NCBI GenBank assembly: GCA_963807235.1
Contig: CAWEBF010000015.1
Coordinates: 62,001 to 126,000, forward strand
Reading direction: 5' to 3'
DNA from: CAWEBF01 sp963807235
GTDB taxonomy: Bacteria > Acidobacteriota > Vicinamibacteria > Vicinamibacterales > UBA2999
Length of the DNA: 64,000 nucleotides
The notes below the pieces were generated by a model that worked only from the letters and a program-made list of their open reading frames with translations, had not been told where the DNA came from and made no database searches. Within the stretch, counting starts at the first letter, position 1. Each line of letters starts with the position of its first letter. The translations under genes were made by a program, and so were the position numbers. Positions 46,470 through 55,813 of the stretch are shown here, one piece after another.

Positions 46470-48128
46470 ATGAGTCAAGGATCTGAAGGACGTCCGGTCA
46501 AATACATCTTCGTCACGGGCGGCGTGGTGTCGTCGCTCGGCAAGGGACTGGCGGCCGCCTCGATTGGCCGGCTGCTGGAGGACCACGGCTATAAGGTCGC
46601 GCTGCAGAAGTTCGACCCCTATATCAACGTGGATCCCGGCACCATGAGCCCCTACCAGCACGGTGAGGTGTACGTCACCGACGACGGCGCCGAGACCGAC
46701 CTGGACCTGGGCCATTACGAGCGGTTCACCAGCATGGTCGCCAGCCGCAACAGCAATTGGACGACCGGCAAGATCTACCTGTCGGTGATCCAGAAGGAGC
46801 GCCGCGGCGACTACCTGGGCCGCACGGTGCAGGTCATCCCGCACATCACGAACGAGATCAAGGACGCCATCCGCCAGGCGGGCCGCGACGTGGACATCCT
46901 GCTGGTCGAGATTGGCGGCACGGTGGGCGACATCGAAAGCATGCCGTTCCTGGAGGCGATCCGGCAGTTCCGCCTCGACGCCGGCCGCGAGAACACGCTG
47001 TACATCCACCTGACGCTCGTGCCCTTCATCGGCACGGCCGGAGAGCTGAAGACCAAGCCCACGCAGCACAGCGTGCGCGACCTGCGGTCCATCGGCATCC
47101 AGCCCGACGTGCTGCTGTGCCGCACCGATCGCTTCCTGGACGCCGACATCAAGCGGAAGATCGCGCTCTTCTGCGACGTGGCCGAGGAGGCGGTGATCAC
47201 CGCCAAGGACGTCTCCACGATTTACGAGGTGCCGCTCGTCCTGAAGGGTGAAGGGCTCGACCATATCGTCCTCAAGCAGCTGGGGCTGCCCTTGACCCAG
47301 GCTCGCACCGGGGCGTGGGAGGAACTGGTCGATCGCATCAAGAACCCCACCCGCGAGGTAACCATCCACGTGGTCGGCAAGTACACGGGCTACGAGGATT
47401 CCTACAAAAGCCTCAACGAGGCGGTGTACCACGGCGGCTTCGAGCAGCGCGCCAGGGTGACGCTGCACTGGGTGGAGGCCGAGGCGCTCGAGCGCGAGGG
47501 CGGCACGGAGCTGCTGGCCGGCGCCGACGGCATCCTGGTGCCTGGCGGGTTCGGATCCCGGGGCACGCGCGGGATGATGAAGGCGGCCGAGTACGCGCGC
47601 AAGCACTCGGTGCCGTTCTTCGGGATCTGCTACGGCTTCCAGTGGGCCACCGTGGAATACGCGCGCAACGTGTGCGGCCTCGAAGGCGCGGACTCGACGG
47701 AAGTGGACGAGAACGCGCCCCACAAGGTGATCTACAAGCTGCGGGATCTGCTGGGCGTGGACGAGCTCGGGGGCACGATGCGCCTCGGCCGCTACGCCTG
47801 CGAGCTGGCGTCCGGGTCGCAGGCCGCGGCGATCTACGGCGAGAGCCTCGTACACGAGCGCCACCGTCACCGCTTCGAATTCAACTGCCTCTACGAGAAC
47901 GAGCTGGCCGAGAAGGGGCTGCGTGTCTCGGGCCGATCGCCCGACGGCAAATTCGTGGAAATCGCGGAGCTGCCCTCGCACCCGTGGTTCCTGGCCGTGC
48001 AGTTCCACCCGGAGTTCCAGTCGCGGCCGTTGCGGCCCCACCCGCTCTTCACGAGCTTCATCGAGGCGTCGCTGCGTCACAAGGAAGGAACGCTGGAGCA
48101 CGCGGATCTCAGTGCCAGCACGAGCTAG
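46470..48128 (+). CDS. pyrG: CTP synthase
   Basis: This glutamine-dependent enzyme converts UTP to CTP, 552 residues. The synthase domain has KYIFVTGGVVSSLGKGLAAA, FDPYINVDPGTMSPYQHGEV and DDGAETDLDLGHYERF. The glutamine amidotransferase domain has PFFGICYGFQWATVEYARN with the nucleophilic Cys. The usual GICLGMQ is replaced by GICYGFQ, and FHPEFQSRP supplies the catalytic His. The kdsA ATG follows directly at 48129. Confidence 0.97.
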   Translation: MSQGSEGRPVKYIFVTGGVVSSLGKGLAAASIGRLLEDHGYKVALQKFDPYINVDPGTMSPYQHGEVYVTDDGAETDLDLGHYERFTSMVASRNSNWTTGKIYLSVIQKERRGDYLGRTVQVIPHITNEIKDAIRQAGRDVDILLVEIGGTVGDIESMPFLEAIRQFRLDAGRENTLYIHLTLVPFIGTAGELKTKPTQHSVRDLRSIGIQPDVLLCRTDRFLDADIKRKIALFCDVAEEAVITAKDVSTIYEVPLVLKGEGLDHIVLKQLGLPLTQARTGAWEELVDRIKNPTREVTIHVVGKYTGYEDSYKSLNEAVYHGGFEQRARVTLHWVEAEALEREGGTELLAGADGILVPGGFGSRGTRGMMKAAEYARKHSVPFFGICYGFQWATVEYARNVCGLEGADSTEVDENAPHKVIYKLRDLLGVDELGGTMRLGRYACELASGSQAAAIYGESLVHERHRHRFEFNCLYENELAEKGLRVSGRSPDGKFVEIAELPSHPWFLAVQFHPEFQSRPLRPHPLFTSFIEASLRHKEGTLEHADLSASTS

Positions 48129-48968
48129 ATGAACGTTCGACCTGTCCAGGTCGGTCCGCATGCCGTCGGCGCCGGCCCGCTGGCCTTCATCCTGGGCCCC
48201 TGTGTGATCGAGGACCGCGGGCACGCACTCTCGCTGGCGACCGCCGTCAAGGAGATCGGGCAGCGGTGCGGGGTCCCCGTCGTCTTCAAGGCGTCGTTCG
48301 ACAAGGCGAACCGCACGTCGGCCGCGTCCTATCGCGGACCCGGGCTCGACGCCGGCCTCCGCATACTCGCGGACATCAAGAGCGCGACGGGCCTCCCCAT
48401 CCTCACCGACATCCACGAGCCGGGCCAGGCCGCCGCGGCCGCGGAAGTGGTGGACGTGCTGCAGATTCCGGCGTTCCTGTCGCGCCAGACCGACCTGCTG
48501 ATGGCGGCGGCGCGGACCGGCAAGGCGGTGAACGTCAAGAAAGGCCAGTTCCTCGCGCCCAATGACATGCGGCACGTGATTGACAAAGTGACGGGCGCGG
48601 GCGGCACGAAGGTTCTGGTGACCGAGCGCGGCGTGACCTTCGGGTACAACAACCTGGTCGTGGACGTGCGCGCGTTTCCCATGCTGCGCGCGTTGGGCTG
48701 GCCGGTCATCTTCGACGTCACCCACAGCCTGCAGCTGCCCGGGGGCGGCGACGGGGTCACGACCGGTTTGGCGGAGTACATCGAGCCGCTGGCCGCCGCG
48801 GGCGTGGCGGCGGGCGTGGACGGCGTGTTCATGGAAGTCCACGAAGAACCCGCGCGCGCCAGGAGCGACGCGGCCAACGCGCTGCGGCTCGACCTGCTCG
48901 AGCCGCTCGTCCGCAAACTGGTGCGCATCGACGCGGCGCGCCAGGAGCCGGCCGGGGCCGCCCGATGA
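48129..48968 (+). CDS. kdsA: Kdo-8-phosphate synthase
   Basis: KdsA condenses arabinose-5-phosphate with PEP to Kdo-8-phosphate. It is 279 residues with FILGPCVIEDRGHALSLA, VVFKASFDKANRTSAASYRG, LPILTDIHEPGQA, VNVKKGQFLAPNDM and VMFDVTHS-type IFDVTHSLQLPGG. The Cys in GPCVIED and His in DIHEP are usual. The metal-dependent versus metal-independent class is not decided. The stop overlaps kdsD (ATGA). Confidence 0.96.
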   Translation: MNVRPVQVGPHAVGAGPLAFILGPCVIEDRGHALSLATAVKEIGQRCGVPVVFKASFDKANRTSAASYRGPGLDAGLRILADIKSATGLPILTDIHEPGQAAAAAEVVDVLQIPAFLSRQTDLLMAAARTGKAVNVKKGQFLAPNDMRHVIDKVTGAGGTKVLVTERGVTFGYNNLVVDVRAFPMLRALGWPVIFDVTHSLQLPGGGDGVTTGLAEYIEPLAAAGVAAGVDGVFMEVHEEPARARSDAANALRLDLLEPLVRKLVRIDAARQEPAGAAR

Positions 48969-49936
48969 CGCAGCGGGAACGAGGGCTCGCGCTGGCCCGC
49001 CGCGTGCTGAAGACCGAAGCCGCGGCGATCCTCGACCTGGAACAGCGGCTCGACGAGCGCTTTACACACGCCGTGGAGATCCTGAAGGCCTGCACAGGCC
49101 GCGTCATCGTCACCGGGATGGGCAAGTCGGGCATCGTCTGCCGCAAGATCGCGGCCACGCTGTCGAGCACGGGCACGCCGGCGTTCTTTCTCCACCCGGC
49201 CGAAGCGATTCACGGCGACCTGGGGGTACTGCAGGCCGACGACGTCGTGGTGGCGCTTTCGTATAGCGGCGAAACCGACGAGCTCCTGCGACTGATGGAA
49301 ACCATCAAGCGCCTCGGAGCGCGTCTCATCGCCCTGACCGGCGCGCCGTCCTCCACGCTGGCGACGGCCGCCGACGTCGCGCTGGATTGCCGCGTGTCGG
49401 AGGAGGCGTGCCCGTTCAACCTGGTTCCGACGGCCAGCACGACGGCCGCACTGGCACTTGGCGACGCCCTGGCCATGGCGCTTCTGGTCGAGAAGGGGTT
49501 CCGTGAGGAGGATTTCGCCTCGCTCCATCCGGGCGGCAAGCTGGGCAAGCGGCTGATGCGCGCCTCGCAGCTCATGCACGGCGGCGAGGACGCCCCTGTC
49601 GTGTCGGCGACCACGCCCGTTCCCGAACTGATCTACGAGATCTCGCGGAAGGGGCTCGGCATGTCGTGCGTCGTGGATGGCGCGGGGATGCTCGTGGGCA
49701 TCGTCACCGACGGCGACCTTCGCCGCCATATGGGCCGAGGTTCGCGCCTGCTTGAAGCGACCGCCGGGGACGTGATGACCAAGGACCCCGTGACGGTGCC
49801 TCCAGACGTGATGGCGGTCGAGGTGCTGAACGTCCTGGAGGCCCGGCGCATCACCTCGGTCGTTGTCGTGGACGCTGAGACGCGCGTGCTGGGGGTCGTG
49901 CACCTGCACGATCTCTGGCGTACAGAACTCGTCTAG
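48965..49936 (+). CDS. kdsD: D-arabinose 5-phosphate isomerase (KpsF/GutQ family)
   Basis: This enzyme makes arabinose-5-phosphate for KdsA from ribulose-5-phosphate. The 323-residue protein has a SIS domain (VIVTGMGKSGIVCRKIAATL, TPAFFLHPAEAIHGDLG, ALSYSGETDELLRL) and two CBS domains (LMHGGEDAPVVSATTPVPEL and GDVMTKDPVTVPPDVMAVEV). CGVSEEACPFNLVPTAST is the KpsF signature region. It is coupled to kdsA by a 4 bp overlap. Confidence 0.95.
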   Translation: MTQRERGLALARRVLKTEAAAILDLEQRLDERFTHAVEILKACTGRVIVTGMGKSGIVCRKIAATLSSTGTPAFFLHPAEAIHGDLGVLQADDVVVALSYSGETDELLRLMETIKRLGARLIALTGAPSSTLATAADVALDCRVSEEACPFNLVPTASTTAALALGDALAMALLVEKGFREEDFASLHPGGKLGKRLMRASQLMHGGEDAPVVSATTPVPELIYEISRKGLGMSCVVDGAGMLVGIVTDGDLRRHMGRGSRLLEATAGDVMTKDPVTVPPDVMAVEVLNVLEARRITSVVVVDAETRVLGVVHLHDLWRTELV

Positions 49937-49969
49937 CCCGCGAAGCGGTGGGGGCGAAGCCTCGCCAGG

Positions 49970-49975
49970 TGTAAT
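49970..49975 (+). promoter_or_regulatory. -10-like TGTAAT, probable leaderless promoter of lapB
   Basis: TGTAAT is followed by six bases and the GTG at 49982, which favours the GTG over the next-codon ATG. There is no Shine-Dalgarno. Confidence 0.4.
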
Positions 49976-49981
49976 CTGCCC

Positions 49982-51205
49982 GTGATGTCCCAGTACGGCT
50001 TCCTGTTCGCGCTCCTGGCCCTGCTCGTCGGCGTAGGCGTCGGCAAGGCGTGGGAGCGCTACAAGCTGCGCGACGGCCGGTGGATCGATCGGCGCCGCCT
50101 GCGTCAGACACCGCACTACATGCTGGGTCTGAACTTCCTGGTCGATCACCAAGTGGACCAGGCGGTCGAGGAGCTGACCCAGGCCGTCAGCACCGACGGC
50201 GACGCGCTCGAGATCCAGATGATCCTGGGCAACCTGCTGCGCCAGAAGGGCCAGGTTGCCCGCGCGATCACGCTCCACCAGTCGCTGCTCCAGCGCCCGG
50301 ACCTGACCCCGATCGAGCATGCCTACGTGCTGTTGTGCCTCGGGCTCGACTACCGGCACGGCGGGTTCGTGGACCGCGCCCTGGAGGCGTTCCGCGAAGT
50401 GGTGCAGCTGGACCCGCGGAACCGTTACGCGCTCGTCAACCTGCAGCGGCTCCACGAGGAGCAACAGGAGTGGTCGAAGGCCGCGGACGTGCGCCAGGCG
50501 ATCCAGCGGCTCGACAAAACCGATCAGCCCGAGAACCGCCAGATCCTGGCGTTCCTGCGCAATCAAATCGGGCGCGCATTTCTGCAGGCCGGGGCCGTCA
50601 AGGAGGCCGCCGCCACGTTCGCCGAAGCGATCGAAACCGATGCCACCACCGCGCCCGCGTACCTCAACCTCGGCGACGTGCGGGCCGCCGACGGCGACGC
50701 CGCGGGCGCCATCGCCGCCTGGGAGCAATTGACTCGAGCCGTGCCCGACCGCGCGCATCTGGTCTTCGCGCGCCTCGAGCGCGCGTACGCGTCGGCCGGC
50801 GACCCCGGGCGGTTCGTGTCGCTCTGCCAGAGGCTCATTGCGCAGCACCCGCAGGACTGGCGCGCCCGCCTGGCGCTGTCACGCCATGTGTCGGCCGCGG
50901 GCCATCACGGCGCGGCACTCGATTTGCTCTTCGACGCCCTGCCCCACCATCCCCACGCGCTCATCATCCACCAGGAGGTGTGGCGCGTCCTGGGCGCGCT
51001 GGATTTCAATACGGTCCTCGTCGGCCGCTACACGGACCTCACTCGCGGCGCCGTCTTCTACCTCGATCCCCACGTGTGCACCACCTGCAGGTACCGCAGC
51101 ACCGAGCTGCTGTGGCAGTGCCCGCAGTGCCACGACTGGGACACCTTCATCGAGGAGCGGATCACTCCGGCGCGGGACCTGGCCGATTCGGTGGCCACCG
51201 AGTGA
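49982..51205 (+). CDS. lapB: Lipopolysaccharide assembly protein LapB (YciM-like)
   Basis: This is an inner-membrane TPR protein that, in E. coli, controls LpxC degradation and LPS assembly. One N-terminal helix (FLFALLALLVGVGVGKAWE) is followed by about nine TPR repeats (for example DQAVEELTQAVSTDGDALEI and GFVDRALEAFREVVQLDPRN). The C-terminal rubredoxin-like zinc module is CTTCRYRSTELLWQCPQCHD. The 407-residue length is close to E. coli LapB (389). Its place after kdsA-kdsD supports an LPS role. Confidence 0.9.
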   Translation: MMSQYGFLFALLALLVGVGVGKAWERYKLRDGRWIDRRRLRQTPHYMLGLNFLVDHQVDQAVEELTQAVSTDGDALEIQMILGNLLRQKGQVARAITLHQSLLQRPDLTPIEHAYVLLCLGLDYRHGGFVDRALEAFREVVQLDPRNRYALVNLQRLHEEQQEWSKAADVRQAIQRLDKTDQPENRQILAFLRNQIGRAFLQAGAVKEAAATFAEAIETDATTAPAYLNLGDVRAADGDAAGAIAAWEQLTRAVPDRAHLVFARLERAYASAGDPGRFVSLCQRLIAQHPQDWRARLALSRHVSAAGHHGAALDLLFDALPHHPHALIIHQEVWRVLGALDFNTVLVGRYTDLTRGAVFYLDPHVCTTCRYRSTELLWQCPQCHDWDTFIEERITPARDLADSVATE

Positions 51206-51289
51206 CCAGCGAGGCTCCGCCTCGGACCCACGAGCGTGTAGGCTCCGCCTCGCTGGTGCAGTGTCTAATTGCCCGCCCTCCGGGCGGGC
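51206..51289 (+). repeat. R3 two-hairpin element
   Basis: CCAGCGAGGC (51206-51215) pairs with GCCTCGCTGG (51247-51256). The spacer TGCAGTGTCTAATT leads to the perfect stem GCCCGCCC/GGGCGGGC (51271-51289). It begins at the base after the lapB stop codon. Confidence 0.9.
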
Positions 51290-51338
51290 GAGACGTCTCG
51301 AAGGGAAATTGAACACTTGACCCATTTGGTGAGAATCG

Positions 51339-51941
51339 ATGCCCTTCAAGACGTCTAGGGTGGCGCTGACCGGTGGGATCGCCACCGGCAAGAGCTACGT
51401 ACGCGCCCGGTTCGAGGACCTGGGCGTGCCGACGATCGATGCCGATACGCTGGCCCGCGACGCGATCGCCCCGGGCACAGCCGGCCTGGAAGCCGTCGTC
51501 GCCCGGTTCGGAGACGGCGTGCTGGGGGCCGATCGTCAGGTGAACCGTGGGGCGCTTGGCGCTATCGTCTTCGCCGACGAGCGGGCGCGGCGCGATCTGG
51601 AGGCGATCATTCACCCGGTCGTCCGGCGCCGGATCGACGACTGGTACGAGTCGCTCGATCCTGCCACGCCGTTTGCGGTTGCCGAGATTCCGCTCTTGTA
51701 CGAAACGGAGCGCGATCGGGACTTTGCCGTCGTGGTGGTGGCGGCGTGCGACCCGGAGCGGCAGGTGGAGCGCCTGATCGCGCGCGACGGCATCAGCGAC
51801 GCCGCGGCGCGGCAGCGGCTCGCGGCCCAGTTGCCCATCGAGGAAAAGGTACGGCGTGCCGACTACGTGGTGAAGACCGACGGCCCTTATGCGGACACCG
51901 ACGCGCAGGTCCGCGCGGTGCACGCGCAGCTTTCGTGTTAG
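51339..51941 (+). CDS. coaE: Dephospho-CoA kinase
   Basis: CoaE performs the last step of coenzyme A synthesis. The 200-residue protein has the P-loop ALTGGIATGKSYVRARF, the DxD-type TIDADTLARDAIAPG, IIHPVVRRRIDDW and AEIPLLYETERDRDFAVVVV in family order. The ATG has only weak purines upstream. It closes the plus-strand row and converges on folD over a strong terminator. Confidence 0.95.
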   Translation: MPFKTSRVALTGGIATGKSYVRARFEDLGVPTIDADTLARDAIAPGTAGLEAVVARFGDGVLGADRQVNRGALGAIVFADERARRDLEAIIHPVVRRRIDDWYESLDPATPFAVAEIPLLYETERDRDFAVVVVAACDPERQVERLIARDGISDAAARQRLAAQLPIEEKVRRADYVVKTDGPYADTDAQVRAVHAQLSC

Positions 51942-51945
51942 ACAA

Positions 51946-52004
51946 GAACCGGCGTCAAGCCGGTTCGGCAGACGCTGCGCGCGGCCCGCGCCGGCGGGCC
52001 GCGC
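51946..52004. terminator. Two hairpins between convergent coaE and folD
   Basis: GAACCGGC/GCCGGTTC (51946-51966) and GCGCGGCCCGC/GCGGGCCGCGC (51979-52004, 11 bp stem) lie back to back between the stops. They probably terminate transcription from both sides. Confidence 0.65.
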
Positions 52005-52005
52005 C

Positions 52006-52944
52006 TTAAGCCGCTCGACTCTGCCGGGCCTGAGCGGCCACCAGCGTGTTCTTCATCAGCATCGTGATGGTCAACGGACCCACGCCGCCCGGCACGGGCG
52101 TCAGGGCGCCGGCCACCTCCTCCACACTGGGGTGCACGTCGCCGATGAGCATCGTGCCTCTCGAGGCGAAGTTCGCGAGACGCACATGCCCGGCTGGATA
52201 GAGCGATGCGGCCACCTGCGGATCGGTGACCTGGTTGATCCCGACGTCCACCACCGTCGCACCCGGCTTGATGAACTCGGGCGTGACGAAGCCAGGCTTG
52301 CCGATTGCCGCCACGAGGATGTCGGCCTGGCGGCACGTGGCCGCGAGGTCCACCGTCCGGGAGTGGCAGATCGTGACCGTGGCATCCCGATGTAGGAGCA
52401 GCAGCGCCATGGGCTTGCCGACGATGTCGCTGCGCCCCAGCACCACGGCCCGCTGGCCGGCAATCGTCACGCCTTCGCGGACCAGCATCTCGATCACGCC
52501 CGCCGGCGTGCACGCGACCAGCGTGGCGCGATTCTGCGACAGCAGCCCCACGTTCTCGGCCGCGAACCCGTCCACGTCCTTCTCGACCGCAATCGCGTCG
52601 AAGACGCGCTGCGTGGCGCTCTTGCCCATCGCCTTCGGCAGCGGCGCCTGCACCAGGATGCCGTCGTGGATGGCGCTGCGGTTCAACCGGTCCACCGCGG
52701 CCAGGACCTCGTCGAGGCTCGCCGTCGCCGGGATGCGCGAGCAGTCGGCGTGGAAGCCCCATTCCTCGGCTGCCTTGAGCTTGTGCTTCACGTAGACGTG
52801 TGAGGCGGGGTCGTCGCCCACCAGCACGATGCCCAGCCCCGGCCGCCTCCCGTGCGCCGCGGCAAACGCCCGCACCGCCGGCGTGATCTCTTCCCGCATC
52901 GCCGTCGCCACGACCTGCCCGTCGAGCCTTCTCGCTTTCGTCAC
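52006..52944 (-). CDS. folD: Bifunctional methylenetetrahydrofolate dehydrogenase/cyclohydrolase
   Basis: FolD interconverts 5,10-methylene-THF and 10-formyl-THF with NADP. The 312-residue protein has LGIVLVGDDPASHVYVKHKL (with the catalytic Lys in YVKHK), ILVQAPLPKAM, KDVDGFAAENVG, VVLGRSDIVGKPMALLLLHR and VDVGINQV. The GTG start overlaps the stop of the K+ channel gene (GTGA). Confidence 0.97.
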   Translation of the reverse strand: MTKARRLDGQVVATAMREEITPAVRAFAAAHGRRPGLGIVLVGDDPASHVYVKHKLKAAEEWGFHADCSRIPATASLDEVLAAVDRLNRSAIHDGILVQAPLPKAMGKSATQRVFDAIAVEKDVDGFAAENVGLLSQNRATLVACTPAGVIEMLVREGVTIAGQRAVVLGRSDIVGKPMALLLLHRDATVTICHSRTVDLAATCRQADILVAAIGKPGFVTPEFIKPGATVVDVGINQVTDPQVAASLYPAGHVRLANFASRGTMLIGDVHPSVEEVAGALTPVPGGVGPLTITMLMKNTLVAAQARQSRAA

Positions 52945-53957
52945 GCCGCCACCTGCTCTCCGAGCGCCTTCACGCTCTGGGGCCGGCCCAGCACGACCAT
53001 CTCGTCGCCGGCCCGAAACGTCGCGTCGGGAGAGGGGTTGAAGTCCATTGTGCCATCCACCCGCCGAATCGCTACCACGATGACGCCGAACCGCTGTCGG
53101 ATGCCGGCGTCGAGAATCGTCTGCCCCACCAGGCCAGACCCCTCCTGGATGCGGACCTGTTCCATCGACAGGTCGAGGTGGCCCGAAGACGTCGCCAGCT
53201 GCACGAAGTCGACGACGGCGGGCCGCAGGGCCGTCTGCGCCATGTGCGACGCTCCTATATGGTACGGCGAAATCACGCGGTCGGCCCCGGCGCGGCGCAG
53301 CTTGTGCTCCGCGTCGTCCGACTCCACGCGGGCAATGATGAAGAGGTCTGGCCGCACCACGCGCGCGGTTAGCACCGCGTAGACGTTCTCGGCGTCCGTG
53401 CCGACGGCCGCGATGAGGCCGCGCGCCTTGTGGATGCCCACCCGCACCAGCACGTCCTCGTGGCTCGCGTCGGCCGCCACGGCCACCCAGCCCCGTTCCA
53501 CCAGGTTGCTCACGCGTTCCGGATCCTTCTCGACGACGACGAACGGGACATCCTGCTGGTTCAGTTCGTCGGCAATGAGGCTCCCGATGCGCCCGTAGCC
53601 GCAGAGGATGAAGTGATCGCGAAGATTCTCAAGCATGCGCTTCTGCCGGCGTTCGATGAATCGTCGGTGCAGCCCGCCCTCGACCACATGGGTCGCCAGC
53701 AGTGTCGCGGAGTAGAACGCCGTCCCGACGCCACCGATGATGAGCAGCAGCGTGAACGCCTCGCCCGTTCGCGAGAGCGGGTGCACTTCGCGGAAGCCGA
53801 CCGTGGCCACGGTGGTGACCGCCATGTACAAGCCGTCCCATACGGACCATCCTTCAATCAGGACATAGCCGAGCGTACCGCCGGTGATGATGACGACGAG
53901 GAGCGAGATGGCGAGCCGCGGCCCCTGAAGCGCCGTGATCGGCCGGTCCTGCTGCAC
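52941..53957 (-). CDS. TrkA-N potassium channel protein, unusual filter
   Basis: This is a two-helix K+ channel with cytosolic RCK domains, 338 residues. Helix 1 is LAISLLVVIITGGTLGYVLI. The pore loop reads TTVATVGFREVHPLSRTGE, so the usual TVGYGD is TVGFRE: Tyr to Phe, Gly to Arg and Asp to Glu. Helix 2 is FTLLLIIGGVGTAFYSATLL. RCK_N is FILCGYGRIGSLIADEL and RCK_C is SGLVGQTILDAGIRQRFG. It is coupled to folD and follows the permease by 6 bp. Ion selectivity is unclear because of the altered filter. Confidence 0.88.
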   Translation of the reverse strand: MQQDRPITALQGPRLAISLLVVIITGGTLGYVLIEGWSVWDGLYMAVTTVATVGFREVHPLSRTGEAFTLLLIIGGVGTAFYSATLLATHVVEGGLHRRFIERRQKRMLENLRDHFILCGYGRIGSLIADELNQQDVPFVVVEKDPERVSNLVERGWVAVAADASHEDVLVRVGIHKARGLIAAVGTDAENVYAVLTARVVRPDLFIIARVESDDAEHKLRRAGADRVISPYHIGASHMAQTALRPAVVDFVQLATSSGHLDLSMEQVRIQEGSGLVGQTILDAGIRQRFGVIVVAIRRVDGTMDFNPSPDATFRAGDEMVVLGRPQSVKALGEQVAA

Positions 53958-53963
53958 ACCCGA

Positions 53964-55682
53964 CTACCGGGCGCCGCTTCGCGCCAGCACGCGGCCGATC
54001 ACCCACAGGACCGCGCCGACGGCCAGCACCTGCAACCCGAGCGCGTCGGCGCTTTCGGGCGTGACGCCGATTTCGGCCCATTTCGCCGTTATCTCCGTGG
54101 TCACGCCGAACTCGGTCATGTACGCCAAGAGCGTCATGCACACGCCGTTGAAGAGCGTCAGCAGGCCGGCCATCGTGAGGAAGTTGGCGACACCGGCAGC
54201 CGTCGACCGGGCCGCCCGCTCGGCGGGATTGGCCAACGGGCTGTGTGTGCGGCCGTAGAACCAATAGATCAGGATGCCGATGTCGAGCCACACCAGGAAT
54301 CGAATCCAGGTCACCACCGGCAGGCTCAGCATGAGCCACATGCAGGACAGGATGCCCAGGATGGGGAACAGGAACCCGCCCGGCACCCGGAACGGCCGAT
54401 GCGCTTCGGGACGCTGAATCCGCAGCACGAGCACCGCCGCGCACACGACCACGAAGGCGAAGAGGGTGCCGATGCTCGTCATCTCGCCCACCACCTGGAT
54501 CTGGGTGAGGCCTGCCACGATGGCGACGACGACGCAGGTGATGATGGTCGTGATGTACGGCGTGCCGAAGCGGGGGTGCACCTTGCTGACGCCCTTGGGC
54601 AGCAGGCCATCGCGGCTCATCGCGAAGAAGATCCTCGGCTGGCTCATCAGCATCACCAGCAGCACGCTGGTGATCCCGGCCACGGCGCCGGCCGACACCA
54701 GGTAAGAGGCCCAGTTCTGGCCGATCGAGGCCAGCGCGAACGCCACAGGAGCATTGAGAAACTGCGTGACCAGGCCCGCTTCCGCGGTCGGGAGGCCAGG
54801 CAGCGCGTCCACGCTGGATCGATACAGGGTCACAGGCACGATACCCGTCAGGATCGCGGCGACAGTCAGATAGAGCAGGGTACAAACGACCAGCGACGCG
54901 ATGATGCCGATGGGCAGGTCCCGCCGCGGGTTCTTGGCCTCTTCGGCCGTCGTGGAAACGGCATCGAACCCGATGTAGGCGAAGAACACCACCGCCGCCG
55001 CCGCCATGACGCCCGACGTCCCGTACGGCGCGAACGGAGTCCAGTTCTTGGGCTCGACCCACGAGGCGCCGACCGCGATGAAGAAGAGAATCGCCGCGCC
55101 CTTCACCGCCACCATCGCGGCGTTGAACCGGGCGCTCTCACGGACGCCGATGACCAGCAGCACGCAGATGAGCAGGACGATGAACACCGCCGGCAGGTTG
55201 ATGAGGGCGCCCGGCGTCGTGGCCGAGGGGGCCGCGCTCATCCACACCGGAAGCGACATGCCCGCGCCGGCCAGCAGGCGCTGCATGTAGCCGCTCCACC
55301 CGATCGCCACGGTCATCGACCCGACGGCGTACTCGAGGATGAGATCCCAGCCGATCAGCCACGCCACCATTTCGCCCAGCGAGGCGTAGGCATAGGTGTA
55401 GGCGCTGCCGGCTATCGGCACCATGGACGCGAACTCGGCGTAACACAGCGCGGCAAATGCACAGGCCAGCCCGGCCGCCAGATAGGAGAGCATGATCGCC
55501 GGACCGGCCTGGTTGGCCGCCGCCGTCCCCGTGAGCACGAAGATGCCCGTGCCGATGATGGCGCCGACCCCCAGCAAGGTCAGGTCCCACGCGGTCAGGC
55601 TGCGGCGAAGCGCCTTGCCCCCAGTCTCGACGTCGCTCACCAGCTGCTCGATCGACTTGGTCTTGAGGAGGTTTGAGTCCAT
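53964..55682 (-). CDS. APC-family amino acid permease (CAT-like)
   Basis: This inner-membrane permease has 572 residues and about 12-14 helices. The N-terminus LRRSLTAWDLTLLGVGAIIG with TGIFVLTG is the APC substrate-binding unwound helix. ALCYAEFASMVPIAGSAYTY and IGFDAVSTTAEEAKNPRRDL identify the cationic amino acid transporter group. The ATG has a GGAG site. The upstream flank is an R1 repeat. Substrate specificity is not proven. Confidence 0.92.
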   Translation of the reverse strand: MDSNLLKTKSIEQLVSDVETGGKALRRSLTAWDLTLLGVGAIIGTGIFVLTGTAAANQAGPAIMLSYLAAGLACAFAALCYAEFASMVPIAGSAYTYAYASLGEMVAWLIGWDLILEYAVGSMTVAIGWSGYMQRLLAGAGMSLPVWMSAAPSATTPGALINLPAVFIVLLICVLLVIGVRESARFNAAMVAVKGAAILFFIAVGASWVEPKNWTPFAPYGTSGVMAAAAVVFFAYIGFDAVSTTAEEAKNPRRDLPIGIIASLVVCTLLYLTVAAILTGIVPVTLYRSSVDALPGLPTAEAGLVTQFLNAPVAFALASIGQNWASYLVSAGAVAGITSVLLVMLMSQPRIFFAMSRDGLLPKGVSKVHPRFGTPYITTIITCVVVAIVAGLTQIQVVGEMTSIGTLFAFVVVCAAVLVLRIQRPEAHRPFRVPGGFLFPILGILSCMWLMLSLPVVTWIRFLVWLDIGILIYWFYGRTHSPLANPAERAARSTAAGVANFLTMAGLLTLFNGVCMTLLAYMTEFGVTTEITAKWAEIGVTPESADALGLQVLAVGAVLWVIGRVLARSGAR

Positions 55683-55702
55683 TACGGCTCCGGTGTCGAG
55701 GT

Positions 55703-55812
55703 CAATTCACAATTCACAAGTCACAAGTCACAAACTGCCCTGCAACCGTGGCCGTCTGTGGAACTGCAGTTCCGGCTTGCCTTTGTGAATTGTGAATTGT
55801 GAATTGTGCATT
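55703..55812. repeat. R1 inverted-repeat element
   Basis: The left arm is CAATTCA, CAATTCA, CAAGTCA, CAAGTCA, CAA. A longer centre ends in GGAACTGCAGTTCC (55760-55773). The right arm is TTGTGAA x3 and TTGTGCA. It fills the gap between thiE and the permease. Confidence 0.9.
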
Positions 55813-55813
55813 C

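Noticed and set aside
46428..50848. Two minus-strand open frames of 804 and 839 residues
   Set aside because: They lie antisense to pyrG, kdsA, kdsD and lapB, which have full signatures, and are low-complexity His/Arg/Gln translations of the complementary strand.
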